Shown: piece after piece, positions 11,713 to 22,724 of the stretch
Numbering within the stretch: the stretch's first letter is position 1
Layout: the number at the start of each line of letters is the position of its first letter
From: Amaurobius ferox
Lineage: Eukaryota > Arthropoda > Arachnida > Araneae > Amaurobiidae
NCBI GenBank assembly: GCA_951213105.1
Contig: OX578137.1
Location: forward strand, 81,861,410 to 81,925,409
Reading direction: 5' to 3'
Length of the DNA: 64,000 bases
Position numbers and translations under genes: made by a program
The notes under the pieces: generated by a model
What the model was told of the DNA's origin: nothing
Database searches by the model: none
The model's input: the letters and a program-made list of their open reading frames with translations, nothing else

Positions 11713-12571
11713 GATAAAAAAAAGAAAGCATATACTTTGAGTCATATTAATTGTTGGAATAGTCTTTTTGGGGGTAAGAATACTAAAAATCAAATCCACA
11801 GTTTCGTATTTAACAGGAAGCAGCGCCATGATTGAAAAATAAATACTTAACGCTAACGATTGATAGAAATACTTTAAATTTAGACATATCTTCATTAGTT
11901 TTTAAAGAGGAAATTTAGGAAAAGGTTTTCTTTCGCACCTAACAATTAATTTACTACTTGTGCAATATCCTAAATCCGTCTCGGATTTTAGTTAAGTTTG
12001 GGAGCACGTCGTTAATAAAATTTATGTTGTTTTGCAAAATCCCTTTAGTTTGCTGCTGCAAGATCGAATTGTTATCTTTTGTTTTTAACGCTATGTTTTT
12101 TGCTTAACAAGACATGGGTCTTAGTGACTCAGTATTTGAAGATTACGGCTGAGGTTATAAAAATTTTATTAGGACCATAAAATCTTCCCACGACAACATT
12201 TTACGACACTTTCCGTTTCCGACTGGGACGTAAAGCAATGGTTAAGTTTAGAAAGGCACAATTGTTTTAAAATTGAGGAATACCTGGAAAAATCAATTAT
12301 CCTGTATTGCATGCAATATACCCCCTGCTATTCAAACTGATATAATATCTTTTAAATTTTGTTTATTTAAAAAAATATCAGATAGATCAGCGATACCAAA
12401 ATTGTAAAATTATTCAATTAGATGCAAAGTTCACTCTGTATGATGAATAGTGGTGTGGGATTAAAGGTTATTAAACTTGGCGGTTATTATAATTTGCTTT
12501 ATAATGAGTTTATGATTTACTCCACGGCTTACGTAAGATGCATTGCGTCGGTTTAACAATAAATATAAAAT
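11713..12571. other. Unassigned DNA
   Basis: No gene or repeat recognised. Confidence 0.55.
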
Positions 12572-12860
12572 ATATAACATGAACAATAATCCCGCATGAA
12601 GTAATTTCCGGAAGTCCAAACTGGAACCAAGGAATTTCTGAAAGGCACTGATTTAAATGTGTGGGCCATTTGAAAAGAAGATATTTTTTTGACTAAAATT
12701 ATTTATTTATCTCTATATTTTAAACAATAACATAAACAATAACCCGCGTGAAATAAAGTCCGGAAGTCTAAGCTGGAACCAAGGAATTTATGAAAAGCAG
12801 TAATTTAAATGTGTGAACCATTTGAAAAAAATAAAGTTTTTATCTACAATTATTTATTTA
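12572..12860 (+). repeat. ~146-bp direct duplication
   Basis: Two adjacent copies: AACATGAACAATAATCCCGC... and AACATAAACAATAACCCGC..., both continuing through AGTCCGGAAGTC-AA-CTGGAACC, AAGGAATTT-TGAAA-GCA, TTTAAATGTGTG and CCATTTGAAAA to an ATTATTTATTTAT tail. About 85-90% identical by eye. Confidence 0.8.
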
Positions 12861-13702
12861 TTTCAATACATATTTCAAAACGTTATCATTATTACTAAAA
12901 CAAAAGTTTGCCAAATTTATTAATATTGTTGATTAGGAGAAGTGAGGAGGTGATGACTCGCGCTTGATCATAATCATATGAAAATATTTAGATCTAAAAC
13001 AGTTTTCCTCTATATGTAAAATGAAATTAAACATTTTATAAAATTCGGAAATCGTTTGAGAGAAGGTAATTGGGTTATTGGTCATATTTGTTGGCTCACA
13101 ACCATAAGCTAGATATCATCCTGGCCAGGGCTCGACTACGCTTAGCCGACACCCCGGGCTCAAGCAAACATTCGGAGTCACCATAATAGATGATTAAGAA
13201 TTTGTGCAAATCCTAACCCAACTGAAATAAACATTTTACATCAGAAAATTATCAGAATTTTTACATTTATATGAATAGTGTATTTTAATTAGTAAAAATG
13301 ACGCTTTTGATATTTGTGTTGTCAAATGTATGTAAATTTGATTTCTTCATAAATTTTTAAATTCTCTCATGTTAAATACAATTCTCACAGGTTTAAAGTG
13401 AACACAGTAGTTTAATATTCGATACATACTTCCAAACGTTTGATACTTATTACATAAGCCAATTTTATGGACCCTTTTGTAATGGGGACCCTGAGACTGT
13501 GTCTCCCAGGGGCAACTGCCTTAATATGGGTCTGATCCTACTGTCTTTGTATGTCCTTTTTTTGTGTCTTAGATCTTTTAAGTTTCTACTACCACATACT
13601 TGCTCATTATTCTTAAAACACTCTTTATCTACTCGAGAGTTCAAAATCATCTACATATATGGATATTTCGGCATATTCATTCCAAGGAAATGTTGTTAAA
13701 TT
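12861..13702. other. Unassigned DNA
   Basis: No gene recognised. A short GC-richer patch at 13,110-13,170 has no visible partner. Confidence 0.5.
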
Positions 13703-13965
13703 CCTCTCTCTCTCTCCCCCTCCCTCTCTCTCCCCCACTCCCTCTCGCTCTCCCACTCCCTCTTGCTCTCCCACTCCCTCTCTATCCCACTCTCTCTCTC
13801 CCTCCCACTCCTCTCTCACCCACTCCCTCTCTCACTCCTCTTTTCTCTCGCTCCCAAATTCATCCCCCCTCTTTCTCTCTCCCACTCACTCCCCCTCAAT
13901 CTCACTCACTCCTTCTCTATCTCACTCCCTCCTCCCCCCCCTCTCTCTCTCTGTCTCAGTTTACA
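13703..13965 (+). repeat. Polypyrimidine (CT)-rich tract
   Basis: About 260 bp almost entirely C and T on the + strand, built from CTCTCTCTC and CCCTCCC blocks. The open frames across it in several phases only encode Ser/Pro/Leu repeats. Mirror-symmetric homopurine-homopyrimidine DNA of this kind can adopt triplex (H-DNA) structure. Confidence 0.9.
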
Positions 13966-14929
13966 GCTTCATTATAATTTTCGTTTTCCTGATAGGTTAG
14001 CTGGAACACTCGTATTTCGACTGTTCTAGCTAGAAAATTTTGTATTGAGAACCTCCCCCAGACCACTTACTAATACAGAACCGTTTATTCAGTACAGAGT
14101 TTTAAATTATACCTGTTTATTGCCTGAATTTCGGACTCGAAACTACACCTGGGGCTTCTGTTACTAACTTAACAGTTCTTTCTATGGATTGTGTAAGACA
14201 GGGAAAATTTACCACCTTTTCCTCTATAATACAATCATTTACAGTAGTAATCAAATAAAAATCTTTGTCAAAAACTTCATATAAATGTTTGCCAAAAACA
14301 TATTTTAATAAAAGATTTGCTGTAACATTACAATCATTCCACGGTGTTTTTAATCATTCCACGGTATTTTCATGGTAGTCGATATTTTTTCATGTAGATG
14401 GCCGGTTTGGGTTCATAAAGGGTGGAGGTGAAAAATATTCATCTACTTTATCAGCGCTACTAGTAGAACTAGTGTCGTAAGAGCTGCTGAATCTGAAATA
14501 ACTTGTAGACAATTTTTTAACAATTTGCCTATGAGTTTGTTCGTTGGTTGCTTTCTTTTCATTTCTTTCTTCGAGAAGTTGCAATGACAACTAATAATAT
14601 TGTAATTTTTGACCGGTGTGCTTGCTGATCCTTGAGGATTATTTGCCTTTTTTTCATGATTTTTTTTTAATTTGTTACATGTACAGACAACTTATAATTT
14701 CAAACTATTAATAAAGTCCAGAATACGTTTATATTTTGGTTGGAATAGAAACTTTCGATGAAACCTATTTTACACGTATTGCCATATTTGCAAAAATTCA
14801 ACAGTGGGCGGATTCTCATTATTATTATACGATTTTAGTTCATTCCGAATAAACAGAAAAAATTTTGCAATGCCACTATACATTGGAAAAACGAGATCAG
14901 TATTTACACACTATTAAAAATGGGTATTC
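13966..14929. other. Unassigned DNA
   Basis: No gene recognised. The minus-strand ORF 14,390-14,590 is Ser/Thr-rich without a known motif. Confidence 0.5.
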
Positions 14930-15195
14930 AAAAATAAATAGAATGTACTCATTTTCGAGCACTTTGCATGCTTATAATAGCTCCGAGTAACTATGTTTCA
15001 ATTTTGAAAAACGCATGTACTCATTTTTGAGTATATCAAAGAATTAAATTTTAAGCATATTTAGGTCCAAATTGTAAATACATACTATGTACTCATTTAA
15101 GAGTATGGGAGAATAAATTTTGAACGTAAATACTACGTACTCATTTATGAGTATATGGGAGAATCACTTTTAAGCATAATTGTAAATACTATGTA
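14930..15195 (+). repeat. Palindromic TACTCATTT-GAGTA repeat, left part
   Basis: Four spaced copies of a unit whose core is the inverted repeat TACTCATTTATGAGTA (about 14,945, 15,008, 15,089 and 15,137), each followed by an A-rich ~50-80-bp spacer. The array is interrupted by the Tigger element and resumes at 17,716. Confidence 0.8.
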
Positions 15196-15406
15196 CACTT
15201 ATCCCCCGATTTACACGGCACTTGTTTTACACGATTTCGCTTTTACACGGTTTATAAATTAACAGGTTTCAAAAAATTGATAAAAATGTATATTCCGCTC
15301 CATATACGCCTATACAAAAATTTGAGGATATTTTTTAATTTTATTCCTTTGGTAACACTGATGAAAACAACAGGGGAATCCCGGTGCTGTAAAATATATA
15401 CATTTA

Positions 15407-15502
15407 GGGGAATCTCCGTAATGGGGAATCCCCGTATAGGGAAATCCCCGTATAGGGAAATCCCCGTATAGGGAAATCCCCGTAATAGGGGAATCCCCGT
15501 AT
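15407..15502 (+). repeat. Tandem GGGRAATCCCC (kappaB-like) array
   Basis: In the Tigger leader: five ~17-18-bp units (CCCCGTATAGGGAAATC type). Each carries a near-palindromic GGGGAATCCCC or GGGAAATCCCC box, with degenerate copies just upstream (15,373 and 15,407). These boxes fit the Rel/NF-kappaB consensus GGGRNWYYCC and the GGGAAA-type sites known for Dorsal/Dif. The likeness is seen in the sequence; any binding is inference. Confidence 0.85.
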
Positions 15503-15654
15503 GTATTTCACAACAGTAAAGCTATCTGGTTCATGCAAGTACATAGTGCAGAAACATTTTAGCAGCAAAGCTTATATTATTGTGCGTTTATCTTTTGAAC
15601 TGGTAAGTTTTCAACATTTACAGTTTTTCTTGCGTCTTTATAGTTTGCGTAAAT

Positions 15655-17427
15655 TTGTTAAGGTTCTATAATGTCAGAGGATTTGAAGAAAAATCAAATG
15701 AAAGAAAAGTTATTTCTTTAGAAACTAAAATTCAAATATTGGACCGTCTGCGTGATAGAGAAAGAGTAACGGATGTTGCTAAATTTTACTCCATGAATGA
15801 AGCTACAATCAGGACAAAAAGAAAAAATGAAGACTCCATTAGAAAAAGTGTCGCAACTGGAACCTGAAGCAGTATGAGTACGACTTCATATGTTAGAGAT
15901 GTTACAATGCAAAATATGGAAAAAGTCTTAGTGATATGGATAGAAGACCAAACTCAAAGCGAATCCCGATCGATACCAATGCTGTTACAAATAAAGCTTT
16001 GAAGATTTATCAATCACTTAAGAATCAGTTGCCGCCGACTTCGTTCGATGAAAAGAAGGTATCTTTTTCCGCAAACCATGTGTGGTTCGAGAGATTCAAA
16101 CAAATACATTCTTTACATAATCTGAGAATGAAAGGTTAAAGTGCATCTGCTGATTCGGATACGGCACAACAATATCCGGCAAAACTTGCTGAAATCATTG
16201 CCACTAACTCCTATACATCTGATTAGGTTTTCAATGCTGACTAGTCTGGATTATTCTGGAAAAAAATGCCGGAAAGAACCTTTATAGCCAAAGCTCACAA
16301 ATTAGCTAGTGGTCATAAAGTAGCGAAAAGTCGTATAACAGTTCTTTTCTGTTGCAATGCTTCTGGCGATTATATGATGAAACCATCGGTGATTAACAAA
16401 TCAAAATCACCACCATCATTCAAAGAAATAAATATCAAAAACCCTTCCCGTCTATTGGATGGCTAATAGAAAAGCATGGGTCACTGCCATAGCTTTCAAT
16501 GAATGGTTCCATAACTTCTTTGTTCCAGATGTCAAAAATTATTTAACTAAGAAGGGATTGCCTTTTAAGGCTCTTCTATTTATTGATAATGCACCAGGTC
16601 ATCCTCCAGATTTACAACACGGAAATGTAAGAGTTGTTTTTTTACCAAAGAATACAACTTCCTTATTACAGCCGTTAGATAAGTACATCAAGCAAACTTT
16701 CAGGTATATCTTAGAACAAATGGAGAATGATTAATCTCTTACTCTGATGGATGCTTGGAAGAAATATACAATTTTATATTGTGTTAAGCATATTGGACTG
16801 TCATACACTCAGATCAAACAATCAATGATCAACGCCTGCTGGAAAGCAATATGGCCGGATGTTGTTGAAAGTGGAAATGATAAATCACCAATAGAGCATG
16901 AATATTCTCAGATCACTGAGTTGGCCCATTCTATAGGAGGAGAAGGTTTTGAAGATTTAGCTCAGGCAGATATTGAAGAAATAATGGCTGATGAAGAATT
17001 GACTGAAGATGATTTAATTAACATGATTCGTGAAACAAACAAACATGATGGAGACAGTGATTCTGATGAAGAGCAATCTGAACCAGTTGCGTTCACAGCA
17101 AGAATCATAAGCGTAGGACTTGATTTGGGAAGAAAATTGGGCAACCATTTCTTACAATATGACACAAATGTTGATCGAGCTCTCCGATTCCAGCGAGACT
17201 TTCATAAATGCTTAAATCAATATGAAGAGGTCTCTAAAGATTTAGCAAAGAAACCTGCGTAATTGTTAATTACCGATTTCATGACAAATTCTTGTCAACC
17301 CGAGATCTTGCCTAATTCGTCAACCATTGAGCCAGAATCGCATCAAGAAAGCTCAAGTGATGAAAGTGACATCATACCTATCAGAGAGAAAAGACTGATA
17401 GTACATGAAAGTGATGGCAGTGATTAA
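15655..17427 (+). pseudogene. Tigger/pogo transposase, broken
   Basis: Read in pieces on the + strand. 15,655-15,867 is the CENP-B-type N-terminal helix-turn-helix (KVISLETKIQILDRL...VTDVAKFYSM). 15,936-16,139 is the second DNA-binding domain (KALKIYQSL...VWFERFKQIHSLHN). 16,140-16,466 begins the DDE_1 catalytic domain, with VFNAD then a stop where family members usually have Glu, followed by SGLFWKKMPERTFI. 16,459-16,734 has the second Asp in LLFIDNAPGH and LPKNTTSLLQPLD. 16,747-17,262 is the C-terminal region; beyond the stop at 17,262 the same frame stays open to 17,427 with a Ser/Asp-rich acidic tail (QESSSDESD). At least five stops or frameshifts, so no active enzyme. The N-terminal frame also seems shifted near 15,671, where a better start ATG lies in another frame. 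Confidence 0.9.
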
Positions 17428-17715
17428 ACTTATAATTAATTTTCAAGGGTCTTTTTGTTTTTTTGTTCTTTGTTCCTAATGTAAAATAATTTAAATATGC
17501 TATATTACTACATTCATATGTTTGTTGTTTTATAAACTAAGTATAATTTTAAGTTTTCTAAGATGTCTTACTTTTGTGTTACTTAAATAAATGACTGAAT
17601 CATGCACATTTTGGGGTAATTTTCGTTTTCCACGATTTTACTTAGCAAAATCCAAGATTTCAATTTACACGGTTTTATGCAGAACCTATCTTCCGTGTAA
17701 ATCGGGGGACAGGTG

Positions 17716-17745
17716 TACTCATTTTTGAGTATATGAGAGATTCAA
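17716..17745 (+). repeat. Palindromic TACTCATTT repeat, resumed
   Basis: TACTCATTTTTGAGTATATGAGAG continues the unit interrupted by the Tigger insertion, sharing its TA with the left flank. Confidence 0.8.
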
Positions 17746-19552
17746 TTATATTTTTATTTTTCAATTATATTTTTAAACTGTAAATAAATAACGAATGACA
17801 AACAGCGCATATGCATAAGACAAGCAATGCTTATTGCGTTTCCGTATTCTACCACCACATTAGAGAAAAAACACACGACCGTATAGCACATTACACGAAA
17901 TATATACATCCGCCATCGTAATTCTTGTGATATAGTTCTTTAATTTCGAGGCTATAATTTTTATTCTTCGAAATATTTGCACAATAAGTTTCAGAATTAT
18001 AATTGCACATTTATTACACGATTTTTAAAGAAATCAAAATGAAGTAATACGTTTATCTATTGAAATACTCATTTTCAAGCAAGTGCGGTTACTTATATTT
18101 CAGTACATCACCTACTCGTTTATGGTGCCACTGTACTCAAATGAAAACGTATACGTTGAAATTTTCGTTTTTAAGTACTTTATTTTTACAGTGCACAAAT
18201 TATGACAAGTAGTTCACATTTCAAACTACATTGCTTTGCCATGTTCGTCGTTCAACAAAACACAGATGCACGCTGAATTCAACGTCTAGCGATACCGGCT
18301 GAAGGAGCTCGTAGTTTCATATCATTTGTTACGCCAGTTGGTGCTATTATTAGTGGGAAAATGGAGGTGTGTCTGCGCACTGTGTATAATCCCTAATACT
18401 GCATACACACTCTACAATGCTCCGGATGCAGTAATAGAGTATTAGTGATTATGGTATGGAACTTCTTGCTGCCGTTCGCTTTCAAAATACTTTTTCATCT
18501 GCACAGATTGCCGTTAGACAAATAACAACTTTTCAAAACTAACTGTTTTAATTTTTTCAACGTTGCGTATTATTAAATTCCAAACACACTATGGAACCTC
18601 TAGATATATTTTTAATTTCAAAATGTGTTTACATACATTGCTTTTAGCCCTAATTCATAGTTACATTTCCGTTCCACCCCACCAATTCTGACTCAAATCA
18701 AAAACTCAAAATGTCACTAAATTGTTGGAACCAAAGACATTATTCATGAAATTTTAAGTTCAATGCGATGTTTCAACATTACAATTGTGACGATTCTATG
18801 ATTTATTATCGTTTTATTCTAATTCTACTTTTTCCTGATTTTAATTTATATCCTAAATTTCTCAACTTTCATTCCGAAGAATCGCATACTAATGATTGAC
18901 TAGATCTATAAAATAGCAGAATTCGTAATTACGGAACTGTAATTCTTCCGAGTTTGCACGTGTGTGTGTGTCTTGGATCGTCCGTAAAAGACATCATTGT
19001 GAGTATAGCATATATATTTTAAGTGAGCATTTCGTAGGTTGGTTATATTCGGTTCTTGTGAGATTCAGTTTATTTACGACCGAGGTTCTAATTACATGAT
19101 AGATAAATATGTCCCGAGTAAAATTTGCACTGCTAGCATTTGAAATAATTTATATATAGAATTGCATTTATAATATGTTTCTTGAGTTCTCAGAGAAGTT
19201 AGATGTAAATAAAGTTGTTTAGTTGTTAAATGTCATGATTCCTTCTTCCAACTCAATCATTAGGTCAATTGAAGTTTTATATTAGATTGAAGTCAATTGA
19301 GGAAACAGCACAAAAGTTATAATCTTATGTTGAAGTGGAAATGTTCTTTATCAGTATTCACCAAAGGGACATTCGAAGATATTGTGTACTATAATGAAAT
19401 CTTCTCTGTTAAAAACGACAACCAACTACAGAATTCTTTCAATAGAAACAAGGGTTTGAAATTGCAAAAATTAAAGGATTCTGAGACGATGTATGCATTA
19501 TTATGAGACTGCACGTCAGTGAATTTGATGCGTCGATATATTCTACAAATAT
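17746..19552. other. Unassigned DNA
   Basis: No gene recognised. Weak relatives of the TACTCATTT unit occur at 18,060-18,190, and a short (GT)n at 18,958-18,970. Confidence 0.5.
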
Positions 19553-19635
19553 ACCACCATGGGCCCGAAAAGTACCGCCATTGGCCCCAAAAGTACCGCT
19601 ATTGACCCCTAAAAGTGCGCCATTGAACTACAAAG
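19553..19635 (+). repeat. ~22-bp tandem repeat (CCCAAAAGTACCGCCATTGG)n
   Basis: Three to four imperfect copies of a unit around CCGAAAAGTACCGCCATTGG, increasingly degenerate to the right. Confidence 0.8.
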
Positions 19636-19762
19636 ATTCCACACATTAACCGGATACAGATAACCATTCATCTCTTTAGCAACCAATTTAATTATAAATA
19701 AATATTAAACAATATAACAAATAACAATTATGGGGGGATATTTCTGTGAAAAATCAAAAAAA

Positions 19763-20706
19763 TCTGATGTGGGCAACACATGACTTTCCTTATATAATGT
19801 AATGAGTTTACTACATTTACAGTAAAAAAATAGGTTTTTCTTATAGTAGATACTAATATTCTTTCCAAGATATTGAATTTTCGACAATTAGTCGTCATTT
19901 TCATTGATTTAGCATCATTTTTATCCATTTGGCGAGATTTTCATTAATTTGGCAACATTTCCAAAAGTCGCCAAGTTGGCGACATTCCGCCAAATTCGTC
20001 GCCAAAATCTCGCCAAGCGTTATGCACTAAGAAAAAAGTTATTCTTACTGCAGATGAATGACTATTGGCGTTCAAATACAAAAGTATTATTCAAAGTATA
20101 TTTTTTCATGAATGGAACGAGCTAGATCCACGAGAATGATGTCACTCAATTTACCGCATGGTATTACATATGAAAAGTGAACATGTTCCTCAATAGTAAT
20201 TTTTTTTTATGTGACTTTTCCATAATTTTTTTGAAAAATGAACAATATCTCGAGAACGGTTCATGTTAGCGTTCTAAAATTTATGCCAATCGTTTTCTAA
20301 TGAAAAATTACATAAAAAATGTCTATTTGCGTAACTTTATTAGCGGTTTTGATTTTTTGACGATTTTTTTAAAATTTTTTCGAAAATTTAGGGGGTTCTG
20401 AACGTTCGATTACGCATAAAAACAATAGGCTTCCAGTGTTTATAGATTGTGATTTTTGTACCAAATTTGGTTCGAATTGGTCCATTCGTTCGTCAGTTAT
20501 CGTCTCCACAGACTCACTTATACACACACACACACATACTTTCACACACACACACACACACACATACACACACACAGACATCACTTCAAAAATGTTTGAT
20601 TCGTGATCAGGGATGCTTGAAACGTGCTCTCCCGTCGAAAACTCGAATTCGAATTTTCGACCCCGTCACAATACTTTCCTTATACATTATGTATATAAGG
20701 AAAGTA
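19763..20706 (+). mobile_element. Repeat A, full length
   Basis: A clean ~944-bp copy. TCTGATGTGGGC start after an A-run; nested hairpin at 19,929-20,016 (outer stem TTGGCGAGATTTT/AAAATCTCGCCAA, middle TTTGGC/GCCAAA, core palindrome GTCGCCAAGTTGGCGAC); CCAAATTTGGTTCGAAT module; (CA)n at ~20,522-20,576; closing palindrome at 20,672-20,706. Non-coding. Confidence 0.88.
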
Positions 20707-20725
20707 ATATATTAATTAAAAAAAA

Positions 20726-21503
20726 TCTGATGTGGGCAACACATGACTTTTCTTATATAATGTAATGAATTTACTTCTTTTACAGTAAAAAAATAGGTTT
20801 TTCTTATAGAACATACTAATATTCTTTCCAAGATATTGAATTTTCGACAATTAGTCGTCATTTTCATTGATTTAGCATCATTTTTATCCATTTGGCGAGA
20901 TTTTCATTAATTTGGCAACATTTCAAAAAAGTCGCCAAGTTGGCGACATTCCGCCAAAATCGTCGCCAAAATCTCGCCAAGCATTATGGACGGAGAATTA
21001 AGTTATTCTTACAGCAGATAAATTACTATTGGCGTTCAAATACAAAAGTATTATTCAAAATATATTTTTTTCATGAATGGAACGAGCTAGATCCACGAGA
21101 ATGATGTCACTCAATTTATCGCATGGTATTACATATGAAAAGTGAACATGTTTCTCAATAGGAATTTTTTTTTATGTGACTTTTTCATAATTTTTTTGAA
21201 AAATGTACAATATCTCGAGAACGGTTCATGTTAGCGTTCTAAAATGTATGCCAATCGTTTTCTAATGAAAAATTACATAAGAAATGTCTATTTGCATAAC
21301 TTTATTAGCGGTTTTGATTTCTTGACGATTTTTTCAAAATTTCATTCGAAAATTTAGGGGGGTTCTGAACATTCGATTACGTATAAAAACAATAGGCTTC
21401 CAGTGTTTATGGATTGTGATTTTTGTACCAAATTTGGTTCGAATCGGTCCATTCGTTCGTCAGTTATCGTCTCCACAGACTCACTGACACACACACACAC
21501 ATA

Positions 21504-21582
<79 letters not shown>

Positions 21583-21736
21583 ACACACACACACATACAC
21601 ACACACAGACATCACTTCAAAAATGTTTGATTCGTGATCAGGGATGCTTGAAACGTGCTCTCCCGTCGAAAACTCAAATTCGAATTTTCGACCCCGTCAC
21701 AATACTTTCCTTATACATTATGTATATAAGGAAAGT
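20726..21736 (+). mobile_element. Repeat A, full length, expanded CA tract
   Basis: Begins only ~20 bp after the previous copy, again behind an A-run. Same block order, with the (CA)n tract expanded to ~120 bp (21,487-21,606). Around 21,060-21,100 it reads KIYFFHEWNELDPRE then a stop, in a frame shared with other copies. Closing palindrome at 21,702-21,736. Confidence 0.88.
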
Positions 21737-21793
21737 AATAATGGTTCAATGTTTCAATATGATATACTGTAAAAGTTACATGGACATGTGTTA

Positions 21794-22724
21794 TTACTTT
21801 CTTTATATACATGATGTATAAGGAAAGTATTGTGACGGGGTCGAAAATTCGAATTCTAGTTTTCGACGGGAGAGCACGTTTCAAGCATCCCTGGTCACGA
21901 ATCAAACATTTTTGAAGTGATGTCTGTCTGTGTGTGTGTGTGTGTGTGTGAAAGTATGTGTGTGTGTGTGTCAATTGGTCTGTGGAGACGATAACTGACG
22001 AACAAATGGACCGATTTGAACCAAATTTGGTACAAAATCACAATCCATAAACACTGGAAGCCTATTGCCTTTATACGCAATCGAATGTTCAGAACCCCCC
22101 TAAATTTTGAAAAAATCGTCAAAAAATCAAAACCACTAATAAAGTTACGCAAATAGACATTTCTTATGTAATTTTTCATTAGAAAACGATTGACATAAAT
22201 TTTAGAACGCTAACAGGAACCGCTCTTGAGATATTGTACATTTTTCAAAAAAAATATCAAAAAATCATATAAAATAAAAAAAAATATTTCCTATTGATAA
22301 ACATGTTCGCTTTTCATATGTAATACCATGCGATAAACTGGGTGTCATCATTCTCGTGGATCTAGCTCGTGCCCTTCATGAAAAAAGATAGTCTGAGTAA
22401 TACTTTTGTATTTGAACGCCAATAGTCATTTATCTGCTGTAAGAATAACTTATTTCTTAGTGCATAACGCTTAGCGAGATTTTGGCGACGAATTTGGCGA
22501 AATGTCCCCAACTCGGCGACTTCTTGAAATGTTGCCAAATTAACGAAAATCTCGCCAAATGGATAAAAACGACGCTAAATCAATGAAAATGACGAATAAT
22601 TGTCGAAACTTCAATGTTTTGGAATGAATATAATTATCTACTATAAGAAAAACCTATTTTTTTACTGTAAAAGTAGTAAATTCATTACATTATATAAGGA
22701 AAGGCATGTGTTGCCCACATCAGA
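21794..22724 (-). mobile_element. Repeat A, full length, inverted
   Basis: Reverse-complement copy, tail to tail with the 20,726-21,736 copy across a ~57-bp spacer. It shows the palindrome first (21,794-21,828), then (GT)n, the inverted CCAAATTTGG module, the hairpin at ~22,470-22,559 and CAGA at the far end (complement of TCTG). Confidence 0.88.

Larger units (their letters stand above)
15196..17715 (+). mobile_element. pogo/Tigger DNA transposon, full length, inactive
   Basis: A 2,520-bp element bounded by ~23-bp terminal inverted repeats with the shared core CCCCCGATTTACACGG (left end from 15,196; right end to 17,715). It is flanked by TA on both sides (15,194-15,195 and 17,716-17,717), the Tc1/mariner-superfamily target duplication. 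Removing the element and one TA rejoins a unit of the surrounding TACTCATTT repeat, which independently confirms both ends. Further ACACG-type subrepeats lie just inside each terminus. It holds a broken transposase gene (15,655-17,427) and a tandem array at 15,407-15,502. Confidence 0.92.

Noticed and set aside
13600..14029. Ser/Pro/Leu-rich ORFs
   Set aside because: Translation of the CT-rich tract; open in several frames on both strands.
21430..21448. tRNA-like B box (GGTTCGAATCGG) in Repeat A
   Set aside because: No A box at the right distance and no cloverleaf; the sequence is part of the common CCAAATTTGGTTCGAATCGG module.
21403..21821. Thr-His-rich ORFs around CA tracts
   Set aside because: Microsatellite translation within Repeat A; the same at 4.8, 20.5, 21.9 and 63.8 kb.
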